Shown piece by piece: positions 43,101 to 55,100 of a DNA stretch of 64,000 nt. Source of the stretch: Isoperla grammatica (lineage: Eukaryota > Arthropoda > Insecta > Plecoptera > Perlodidae); assembly GCA_945910005.1 (NCBI GenBank), contig OX246749.1, forward strand, positions 34,622,084 through 34,686,083, given 5' to 3'. Position 1 is the first letter of the stretch. Each line of letters opens with the position of its first letter. The position numbers were made by a program, and so were the translations under genes. Under the pieces are notes generated by a model. That model was given only the letters and a program-made list of their open reading frames with translations, was not told the origin of the DNA and searched no databases.

Positions 43101-46100
43101 ATATTTAACAGTTGTATCTTATAATTATATTTTCATTCATATTATGTTTTCATGTTTTTTGTTTTGTATTTTATATTTTGTATTTTGTATTATGTTCATT
43201 ATTATATTTTAATTTTAGTATGGGTTGGCAGTCACTCTGGTGTTTGGAGCTGTGCTCTTTTCTGCCAACCCCCATTCTATTTTGTAGTAAATGGAAATGA
43301 TTAATAATAATAATAATAATAACACGGTCTAACGTTGCCTGTATTGCGCTCACAGATCCGACAGCGCCCGAAGCGATCGCGCTCCCCTCCACCCTCCTCC
43401 TGGTGGGGGCGGCGTGGAGCGGGGGTGGCAGAGAGGCGGAGGCCTTCCCCTCCCTCAGGGCGGGGGTGGAGTCACACGCAGACCGGGGGGTGGTGGTCAT
43501 CACTCTGAAGGACGAGGCAGTCGCAAGGCACATCCTACAGGTGGGTGCATGCCTTACTTTAGCGCAGGCTTACTTCATTCTACTTGTTTCTTCATGTTCT
43601 TTCTTATTTGCATGCTTCTATTTTTATTTTTGTACTATGTTGAATTTCCACTTCATTTGATTCTATTTCATTTCTCAATTATTTTTTCTTGTTCTTGATT
43701 ATATTTTATATAGTTGAGTAGTTTGTTTTGTTTTTGTTGTTATTGTTATTTATGATTTCATTACTATTAATTGTTTGCATAGCTTAGTTTTATTTAAGGT
43801 CCTCCTTTGTAAATCAGTTTTTATAACTGAATAGGATTGTCTATCCTAAAAATAAAATAATTTATTTTTATAGTTTTAAGTATGCAAGGTCTTGGCTATA
43901 TCTAATGCTCACAAAGCCATGTTGATAAAGGAGATATGTATAATATGGTACAACCCTCGGATGTGTGTATGTCGGTGAGCGTGGATGTTAAAATGAGAAG
44001 ACTTGAGTGCAGTGAGCTATTATTCGTAGAACGTCCGGAACGTCACCCTGTCCGGATCCCGGTACGCCGTGCGTTCGGCGTTCCTGATCCCGGAGCTTCC
44101 GTCCCCGAGCCACCCCCGAGACTTCTCTGCCTCCCGGTTCGAAGACAAGGACGTGAGTACGAACTTCCTTGACCGTGATACGTACTTGAGATACAATCAC
44201 TAGTGTAGAAGTTCCCCTTTGATTCAAACTTCAAGGAACTCTGAAACCCCCAATTTTGAATTGCAAAATATTGAATTACAGTGATGCCACATAACACTAA
44301 ACTAAGCCTTGAATCAAAACTTTCTACAGGGACTTCGTCACTTTTTGTTTTTCAAAAAGTAATAGCCTAATAATGTCGCTTATTTTTATAATTATTTGTT
44401 ATTGTAATATACTTCATTTTATTGTACATATTTTGTATTAGTTGTTTTTTAGGACTATTCCTTGCTCTGTATTGGTAATATGAATTAAGATCTTACTATT
44501 TATACATGAATTTCAACGAACGAGTGTTTGAGTTGGCGCGAGACACTAGTGTGGTCGCTGAATAGTACGAGATGTCCCCAGGAGCTGCGCTACTCCCTCC
44601 GCTCGCTGGAGAAGTTCGCCCCGTGGGTCCGCCATGTTTACCTGGTGACCAACGGTCAGCTGCCCCATTGGCTGGACCTTGAGAACCCTCGACTGACGGT
44701 CGTGACTCATCGACAGATCTTTCCCGACTCGACGCACCTCCCCACGTTCAGCAGTCCGGCCATAGAGAGTCACCTGCACAGGTACGCGGTGTTTGTATTA
44801 GCATCTGTGACTTATAACGTACATGGATTACCTCGCCGACTACCATCCATGAATTGCTTCTCTGAGTGATCAAGACCATTAGTTGGCCAAAATGTCTCAG
44901 TTTATTTGTCTTCTCACCTATATGTTTCTCAAAGCGACCTATCTACTTTCTCAGGTAAGCTGTCGTCCTTCTGTACCTTTCCCATCGTTAGAACATGTTT
45001 TATCTTGTTATGAGTTCCAATTAATTCAATATGCAAATCTGTATTCATTAATATTTTTTTGTTGCTTGAGAAATATATAAAGAATCTTTACTTGATTTGG
45101 TAGAAATGCCAATCGGCTGGGTTAGATGTATATTGGGGAAAGAAGAAAGGAGACCAACAGCTTACCTGAAAGGTTGTGGGTGGCTGCTTGAGGTGAAGAT
45201 TAACACAGATATTTATTTACACATTATTGTCGAACGTTTCGGCCTACGTGGCCTTGGTCACCGACCGTTGAAGAAGACTAAAGCTATTTCAATTTAAAAA
45301 TACTATTTACACGATATTTACAAGGCGCTGTTGGTTGTGGTGGCGGTGTGGGAGGAGGGAGGGGCCTAGGGGTAGGTGGCCTAGGCCTACCTTAGGTTGA
45401 GGTTGGGCTTTTGGCGCGAGTTGGTAACTATTTGATGCGCCAGTTCCCATTGCCTCAGGTGCTCCTCGTTGCAGGAAGGGGGTAATGATCTTACTACCCT
45501 GGTAGTGTAGCAATCATTAAACCCCTTGTTGTGGGTGCCTGCATGTTGGGCCACGGGTTTAAGGTCAAGTTTCTGTACAGTGTCCTGCCTATGCCCATTC
45601 ATTCGAGTACTTAGTGAGTTGGTCGTTAGGCCTATGTACTCGGCCGGGCATAGTTGGCACTGTAGTTGGTAGATCAGGTTGGTTGTGGTGCAGTTGTAGT
45701 GTTGCCTGATGGGGTATGTTTTTCCGGTGGCTCGAGCAGTGAAAGAAGTAGTGGAAGGGTGGATGGCGCAGGTCTTACAACGTGGTCTGTGGCATGGGTG
45801 TGATCCCCGGGGTAGGGGCAGCTTCTCCTTCTTCCTGTCTGGGGTGTGCCTAACGATGCGGTCGCTGATGTTAGGTGGGCGCCGGAAGTACACCCGCGGT
45901 AGGTTTTTCGCCAGGTCGTTGGTGAGAGCTGAGGATTTGAGGATGTGGGCTCCTCGCTTCATAATGCCATTTAGTACGTGTAAGCCTGGGTGCCACTGGG
46001 TGACTAGTGGGATAATGCTGTTGTTGGGTGGAGTGCGTGGTTTGTTTGGCCGATGGATTTGGTTTAGGACTTTCTGGCGGGGGTATCCCCGAGCCACAAA

Positions 46101-49100
46101 GGCATTCGCAATGCGGTGGCAATACTTCGCTAAGTCCTCTTCGTTGGAACAAATCCTGTGTCCTCGTATGGCGAGTGCGTGTGGTAAGGCTTGTTTCGTA
46201 TAGTTGGGGTGGCAGCTGTCATAATGCAGATATTGCTGACTGTTGGTTGGTTTGAAATGGACGCTGGTTTCCAGGTGTCCATCCCGGATCCAGACATCGA
46301 CGTCTAAAAAGTTGACGTGGTGTTTGGAGATTTCCCACGTGAAGCGTAGCGAGGTAAAGGTGTTTAGTTCCTCTAAGAAGGTCGCGAAAGATTCTTCACC
46401 ATGGGTCCAAATAGCGTAGATGTCGTCGATGAACCGGAACCAACAGAGCGGTTGTAAACCCTGTGTCTTCAGGAAGTCCGTTTCAACTTTGCCCATGAAC
46501 AGGTTGGCGTAAGATGGAGCCATCCTGGTGCCCATGGCCGTTCCCTTCGTTTGGAGGTAGTGGCGGTCCATGAAGCTGAAGTTGTTCATTGATAGGACCA
46601 GCTGCGATAGTCCTACCAAGAATTGGGTATCGGGTTTGGTGTTCTGGGGTCTGCTGTTGAGGTACTTTTCTAAGGCTGAGAGTCCTTGTGTGGTGGGTAT
46701 GTTTGTATATAGAGAAGTGACATCTATGGTGGCCATAAGGGCGTTGGCAGGGAGGGGCATGGCCAGACTCTTCAGTTTCTCTAGAAAATCATATGTGTCT
46801 TTGATGTGAGACTCTAAACCGGTGACCAGGGGTTGTAGATGGTAATCAACAAACGCAGAGATGCGCTCCGTGGGTGAGTCGAAGCTGGCGACAATAGGGC
46901 GCCCTGGGTTGTTCGGTTTGTGGATTTTTGGGAGCATATAGAAGGTCGGTGTGCGGGGTTCCTTAGGGGTCAGGAGATTGATGTCGTTCTCGCTGAGGTT
47001 TTGGGCCTTCCCTCGACTGTTGACAAAATCTTTGACCTTCTGCAGGTGTGTTGTTGTTGGGTCTCCTTGTAACAGCTTGTATCCATCTTACGCCAACCTG
47101 TTCATGGGCAAAGTTGAAACGGACTTCCTGAAGACACAGGGTTTACAACCGCTCTGTTGGTTCCGGTTCATCGACGACATCTACGCTATTTGGACCCATG
47201 GTGAAGAATCTTTCGCGACCTTCTTAGAGGAACTAAACACCTTTACCTCGCTACGCTTCACGTGGGAAATCTCCAAACACCACGTCAACTTTTTAGACGT
47301 CGATGTCTGGATCCGGGATGGACACCTGGAAACCAGCGTCCATTTCAAACCAACCAACAGTCAGCAATATCTGCATTATGACAGCTGCCACCCCAACTAT
47401 ACGAAACAAGCCTTACCACACGCACTCGCCATACGAGGACACAGGATTTGTTCCAACGAAGAGGACTTAGCGAAGTATTGCCACCGCATTGCGAATGCCT
47501 TTGTGGCTCGGGGATACCCCCGCCAGAAAGTCCTAAACCAAATCCATCGGCCAAACAAACCACGCACTCCACCCAACAACAGCATTATCCCACTAGTCAC
47601 CCAGTGGCACCCAGGCTTACACGTACTAAATGGCATTATGAAGCGAGGAGCCCACATCCTCAAATCCTCAGCTCTCACCAACGACCTGGCGAAAAACCTA
47701 CCGCGGGTGTACTTCCGGCGCCCACCTAACATCAGCGACCGCATCGTTAGGCACACCCCAGACAGGAAGAAGGAGAAGCTGCCCCTACCCCGGGGATCAC
47801 ACCCATGCCACAGACCACGTTGTAAGACCTGCGCCATCCACCCTTCCACTACTTCTTTCACTGCTCGAGCCACCGGAAAAACATACCCCATCAGGCAACA
47901 CTACAACTGCACCACAACCAACCTGATCTACCAACTACAGTGCCAACTATGCCCGGCCGAGTACATAGGCCTAACGACCAACTCACTAAGTACTCGAATG
48001 AATGGGCATAGGCAGGACACTGTACAGAAACTTGACCTTAAACCCGTGGCCCAACATGCAGGCACCCACAACAAGGGGTTTAATGATTGCTACACTACCA
48101 GGGTAGTAAGATCATTACCCCCTTCCTGCAACGAGGAGCACCTGAGGCAATGGGAACTGGCGCATCAAATAGTTACCAACTCGCGCCAAAAGCCCAACCT
48201 CAACCTAAGGTAGGCCTAGGCCACCTACCCCTAGGCCCCTCCCTCCTCCCACACCGCCACCACAACCAACAGCGCCTTGTAAATATCGTGTAAATAGTAT
48301 TTTTAAATTGAAATAGCTTTAGTCTTCTTCAACGGTCGGTGACCAAGGCCACGTAGGCCGAAACGTTCGACAATAATGTGTAAATAAATATCTGTGTTAA
48401 TCTTCACCTCAAGCAGCCACCCACAACCTTTCAGGTAAGCTGTTGGTCTCCTTTCTTCTTTCCCCAATATACATCTATAAAGAATCTTTAGAGTGTCGTA
48501 GGCATTGATGAATACTACGACATTGAATACCTCTCCACATTGTTGTAAGTGGTTTTGATATGGAAAATAACGTGCATAAAACAGTTGTGTAGCAATCTTT
48601 TCTTTGCAACGGGCTGTGGGTTGTTACGGCCCCTAACTCTACAGTACTATCATGCTGTGGAAGTCTAGAACACCTTACAGTAGAAGATACACGCGGATGC
48701 ATAGATGCCCCCTCACCAGACATTGAGTAGTGAGTGCGAGCTTGTGTGTTGCAGGATACCGGGCTTGTCCACTCTCTTCCTCTACCTCAACGACGATGTC
48801 ATGTTCGGAAGAGACGTCTGGCCGGAAGACTTCATCACCCCCGCCAACGGACAGAAGGTGATTAATAATCGTAATAAATCAAGTGTGAAATTATATCTAT
48901 TGAAACTGTTGGGGCATTTAACAATGCTCTTCAAAATTGTCTTTCTCTTGTAGCAGGGATACGTAATTACCATGAAATCCAGAAGACTGCGATCCCGAAT
49001 AACTCACATTTTGAGAAACGTTTCTAGTTCGACGACATAGTTTCTATAATTTATGATGATCGATTTGCCTACTTCTCTTTTTCAAAGTGTTAGAAACATG

Positions 49101-52100
49101 TTTTCAATTTTCTTGTTCTTTAAATGAGGTTAATGTTTGGTGATACATGGTCTCTCCATACTTGTAAATGTACTGGTGTATCCAAATACAGAATAATAAT
49201 AACAATATGTGGTCTCCCCTGCATGTAATGGTCATTGTGGGTGACCCCCAGTGCAATGTCTGTGACTGTGGGTGTCTGGTTGCAGGTGTACCTATTGTGG
49301 GGTGTCCCGGACTGCTCCCCCGCATGTAATAGTCATGTGTGGGTGACCCCCAGTGCAATGTCTGTGACTGTGTATCTGTGTCTGTGTGTGTGTGTCTGTG
49401 TGGGTGTCGGTTGCAGGTGTACCTAACGTGGGGTGTCCCGGACTGCTCCCCCGCATGTAATAGTCATGTGTGGGTGACCCCCAGTGCAATGTCTGTGACT
49501 GTGGGTGTCTGGTTGCAGGTGTACCTATCGTGGGGTGTCCCGGACTGCTCCCCCGCATGTAATGGTCATGTGTGGGTGACCCCCAGTGCAATGTCTGTGA
49601 CTGTGGGTGTCTGGTTGCAGGTGTACCTATCGTGGGGTGTCCCGGACTGCTCCCCCGCATGTCCGTGGTCCTGGGTAGGAGATGGGGCTTGTGACCCCCA
49701 GTGCAACAACTCGGTCTGTTTCTTCGACAACGGAGATTGCCGGCCCGACGCCCTCCTTTCCGAGGAGGAAGAGCAGAACTACCAACAGATGGGTGAGCGA
49801 GCAATAAAGAACTCAATATAATTTATTTTTTCCAGTTGTAGAAGCTGGGAGGAGGATAAAGACTTTTAACGTTCAACTTTCAGCTCACATGGTGGGAGAA
49901 GACCTGAGCCCTCACGACGATCAACGCAACCTGGTGGCGGAACTGCAAAACAGCGAAGCGGAGCGAAACATTGACGACATCTTCAACGACAGACGCAAGC
50001 GCGACACCGACTTCGGGCCGGACAAGAAAAACCAAAGAGACATCCAAGGCGGGATGTCGGCAAACGTACAAAGACCGCGAGAGAATACCAAAGAAGTTGA
50101 GCCGCTCGGGTTCGAGAGATTTACAAACAAGTCTGAACGTGACGGCCGTAACCAAAGAGCTCGTGATGATCCCCTTCCCTATGATGTAAGTAGACCACTG
50201 ATTTCAACTTAAGGTTTGACATTATAGACAGTTGGAACAATGGAAACACATAGGCCTACTGTAGCGTCCACACAAACGTTTTAATTCTTAGGTGTCTTTT
50301 TTAAGGTTTTGTTTCCTGTTTAATGCTGGCCAACTTTCAACTCTCAACTTAAAAACAAATTACGAATAACCAAAGTCATAGGTTCCATCTAATAGCCTGC
50401 TACTGCAGAATTGCATAATTGCTGTAGGCAAGGCTACCTTAGTGGTTTGTAATAAATTATGGACAATACAGACCTGGATAAATTTGTAGTGGTGCATCAC
50501 GATAATTTAACACGTCAACATGCTACCAAAGTTATTTTAAATCATAGCTTCAACAAAACTCGCGATTCTTATGACTTTATATGAACCAGGGGCGTTTAAA
50601 ACAACGTCTTAATGGAAAGAAATAAATGTTATAAATGGAACTAAATCGCACATTGCCTTCTCAGTGTAAATCAATGTTTAACTAATCAAGTTCTGAATTG
50701 AACCAGGAGGTTCACAAAACCACCTCGATTATCACGGCGGCCACGCATGCCAACGCGACAAGACAAACTAGACGCAACAGGGATGCCACCGCGATGAGAA
50801 GAACGAGGGACATCCTGCAGATAGTGGGCCCGAACGCCAGTCAAGGTCGCATGAAGGACGTCCTGCGTCGGCTCTACGTGGGTCAGAGGTCGAGCCGCGT
50901 CGGCAGGTTCAACCGGACGAGAGAGTCGCGGTATCGGCTACGCGGGCGATACGGGGGCTCGACCAATCACAGCGCGGCCTACTCCAAGGTCGGCAACGCG
51001 ACCCGTTGGGGAACACAGAACTCTACGGAGCACAGCTGGCGACAGGGTACGTCCCACTCGCATCGTGTTTTACTTGCAGCTGTTTAATTACATATCAGAT
51101 GGTGCAACAAGTATAGGGGGGAAAGCCTGCAACAAGTTTTAAGTATAGGGAGCTTGCAATAACGTAATTTCCGGTATCGCACGGTGGCCATACTGAGGTA
51201 CTCTGTAAACATTTGTTTACGTTCTTCCGACACTGCATTGTTGCAATATTGCAGATGTCCTTTGACTGACACATCAACTGTTTTCAAACAAAGGTTCCGT
51301 AATATGACTGAAAACAAAATAAGAACGCGTAAACTCTGTTTGAAGACAATCATTTGCATGTGTTATCATTTTCTTGAATTTTTACCTGCACACATCAATC
51401 TATACGGCTTGAAAAGTCTGTGATATCTCCTGTATAACCTATGTGTCTTCTATTGACAGAACAAATGTAAACAAGCAATGTGTACCTCATAATGGCCGCC
51501 AGGTGACGTCTATTGAAAGCTACCTATGACCGTCATTGTAACATAAGCATTAGCTACTTGTTAGTACAAGATAATCGTTTACTATCACTTATGTAATCGA
51601 ACATAGTGATCAATATTAAAATAACTTAGGCACTGATAACCTTGCTGTTTTGTGCCTTTAAACTCCAAGAATAAATAAATAAATAATACTTGTTAGTAGG
51701 CTTTGTACCGTTTCACATTTATTGGAATTGTTTATTATTTGTAGAGATTGGCAAACATACGCACGTTTCGTGTTTAGGGAGGTTTTTTCGATTATTTCGG
51801 CAACTGTTCGTCGTAGAGCAAACCGGACCGTTCAGGTATGGCTTGAACTTGAAGTCAAGTTAGGTATTTAAGCTCGTGGCTCTGCCCTCAGAAATGATCC
51901 TTAATACAGTATCTTCCTTTGAGGAAAGTTGGGTGCTTACTGTTTTTATTACAAGGTACACGATCCGACTGTGATATATTGAGCTTATTCCCATAACTGG
52001 GTTAAACGGTACCATTGCTGTTAATTTGACTGTTGATTTTTAATGTCGATGGGGCATTAATGAATAATAGTAATAGAGAGATCTTTATTCAGTTTGATAT

Positions 52101-55100
52101 ATACATATTACATACATAGTATAAGCAAGGCTATAAGTAACATTTTTATTTTTTAGAGAAATTTGCAAAATTTAGTTTTGAAAGCAAGTTTTCTAGCTGC
52201 AAACACTGAATGTGATTGAGTCTGCTTGCAGCGAGCGTTCGCCCGGAGAACGTCACCGCCCACGGCAAGCGTCGCCCGAAGCACTGGCTGCACGCCGGGG
52301 CCGAACGCTCGATGGAACGCCCGGGCCAAATGGACACGTTTGCCGAGTCCCTTCTCTACGTGAACCAACTGTTGAACCGGGCGTACGGGTTCGCTCCTCG
52401 CAAAGTGCCGGCTCACATGCCCCACTTAGTGGACCGGGGGGTGATGGGCCGCTTGCAAGACAAGTAGGTTCCATTACTATCTTAAGTCAGTAAATAGTGT
52501 TCTTCTTTTATATTATTTTTTTAATTAATTAAGTTATTATAATTATTATATTGATTTCATTTCTTAGCTGTATAACCACAATAGAAGATTGTATGTACAT
52601 TGTCAAGATGGGTTAAATATTACATCATAAGGTTGTATAGGCCTAGAAGTCATTGCATGGCTTTGTAACAACATGAACAACAAAATGTAACAACAAAATG
52701 TAACAGCAAAATGTAACAACATGACAAATCCCTTGTAAAACGATCTCTTTGCATGCTAATACAAACAAACAAACAAACACATGCACACACACACACCGGT
52801 AACAGATCTGTGTGAATGTTGATAGTAAGGCCATGTCTCAATGCTTCGTAATCATCTAAACAGTTGCCCAAACCACAGTGATCAACAATGAAAGTGACAT
52901 CTAAAGAAGACGGCAGTGGTGCCGTGATTGGCTGGCAGTGAGTTAGCAGACTCGGAGCTTTTAGATACATGCCGTAAGTAAACGCAGCCGTTCTGTCTCA
53001 GGTTCGCCGAGGAGTGGCTGACAACGTCTTCACATCGCGTACGTAGTTCTCGCGACATGCAGTTTGCCTTCTCGTACTTCTACTTCCTGATGAGCGAGAA
53101 GGTCAACGTTTCCACCGCGGAGATATTCCGGACGTTCGACACGGACCGCTCGGGGTGAGGAGAACAAATCCACAACAACTTTCACTCTCTTTAATTCAAG
53201 TTTTTAAACTACCCTAAAACTCTAATTTGAATTAGAAAATTAAAAAAAGATGATTGGTCAAATGCATAGTCACTGTTCATCACGTGTGCTCCTCAACTCA
53301 GCCTTTCCTCAGACTCGCCCAACCACCAATCACAAAGCAGCATTGCCGTGTGGACGGCGCTGTGATTTGTGATTGGGCGAGTCTGAGGAAAGGCTGAGTT
53401 GAGGAGCACGTGAGGAACATTTATCCATTTGACTCTTAACCTTCTACGAGGACGTTATCACTGGTTTCAAGTTTGAATTATGCATTAATTTCCATTAAAT
53501 TAACCTTATTTTAAAGTAGTTACAATTACATAATGTAGAGACAGTAAGGACTAGTTTTTCAATATGTCTTTAATCATTATTTAATAACATAGCTTAGTCA
53601 GCACTGTTACTAGTTTAAAAATGATTGTACGATCATAATTACAACAAAGAAGTAGTGGTTGCTATGTCACATTTCAAATTGTTATTTATTTTGGTAAAAC
53701 TGGAGCACAGCTGATCCGTTTTTTTCACTTACCCCTTCTTCAAATTTGAGGAAGGGGTATTTTGAAGAAGGAGTAATTTATTTTTAGTTGCGTCTCCGTG
53801 TAGGGTTAGGCCTACCTCATTTCATTTCCCTTTATTGTGGTTCAAGACCTACATCTCCCTAACCTTTTGAACGTCTTTATAAAGTTGCGTCTCCGTGTAG
53901 GCCTAGGCCTAGGCCTCGCTCGTACGCCATATTGCCATATTTAACGTGATTCACATGTCAAAACAATGCATTTTAAAAATGGAAATTAACTATCAAAAAA
54001 CGTACTACAGTATTTGTAGAAAAAAAAAAAGTGGAAGTTACAGATAAATAATCAGACAATGTGTATGTACTACTTACGTAATCTATCTCCCAAAGGAATA
54101 CACAAAAGAAGTGAGTAGAAACCGGATCAGTCGTTCGTAAGAAATACCTTTTTATTTTATTATGTGACCTTGGCAGTTAGACCCGTGGTTGTTATTCTCG
54201 TAGGACGTGGTCTGACCGAGAGCTGCGGACACTGTTGACGAGGCTGTTCGAGGTCCCGCTGAGCTACCATCGCGTCCTCTACGTGGAGCAACTGTTGACC
54301 AACTGCTCGCAGCATTTCCCCCCCGAGACCCTGACCACTCCGCCTTACGAGAGATACCAGGACTCCAAGCTGGTGAGTGATGCCCGTAGAACGCTGTGGT
54401 GTAGATGTATACAACTGTTGACCAACTGCTCGCAGCATTTCCCCCCCGAGACCCTGACCACTCCGCCTTATGAGAGATACCAGGACTCCAAGCTGGTGAG
54501 TGATGCCCGTAGAACGCTGTGGTGTAGATGTATACAAGGTATCTTGACTCAAACCAACACACAGGGCTGCTAAGCAACCCCCTTATCTGCACCGTTGATG
54601 ATTTAACAATAAATTAACAATGAACAATTGATAGAGCTAATCTCCTCCTCATAATAATTTCACTTTTCTTGCCATCAGATTGCATCTAGTCTATTTTTAA
54701 CGGTCATATTTACAACAATTTGAATAAAATATTTAGAAAGTCTATTTTTTAGAAAATTGATAGTTTAATATCACAGAGAGTGAGAAAAATTAGTTTTTAA
54801 GTTGTGTGAGATAATCTAAAATTATCTACGCACGCGCATTGTTCAAAACGCTACATGATTTCAAAATTAGTGAGCCGCATCATGGTTTCGTAATCTTTCT
54901 CCCGACTAAAACGTTGACCCGACCTCTGTCTCCAGCCAATCATATCGCAGCGCCTGGTGACCTCGTGCCGGCCAATGGCCAAACTACTCTCGGACAAGTT
55001 CGGCCAGCGTAACCGGTACAAGTTCGAGGTGGTCAAGGATCGAACCCAGGACGTCAGCTTCAAGATGCTCAGTTCCAACCTCAGCCACTTGGTGCAGCAC

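Larger units (their letters stand above)
45091..48475. mobile_element. Head-to-head pair of Penelope-like elements, one insertion
   Basis: A single 3385-bp insertion in GNPTAB intron 6 lies between 15-bp direct repeats. It consists of an inverted repeat with 1394-bp arms (45125-46518 and 47082-48475), pairing without gaps (coordinates always sum to 93600), and a 563-bp centre that is unique to the left copy. The left copy reads on the minus strand, the right on the plus. The two proteins are identical where they overlap. The left copy has 34 extra bp at its outer end. Confidence 0.92.

Noticed and set aside
44565..44576. AG at GAATAG or TACGAG as acceptor for GNPTAB exon 6
   Set aside because: Both break the reading frame into ELRYSLRSL; only the AG at 44580-44581 keeps it.
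45709..46203. ORFs opposite both Penelope copies
   Set aside because: They overlap the RT/GIY-YIG frame and are mirrored exactly in the second arm; no own motifs.
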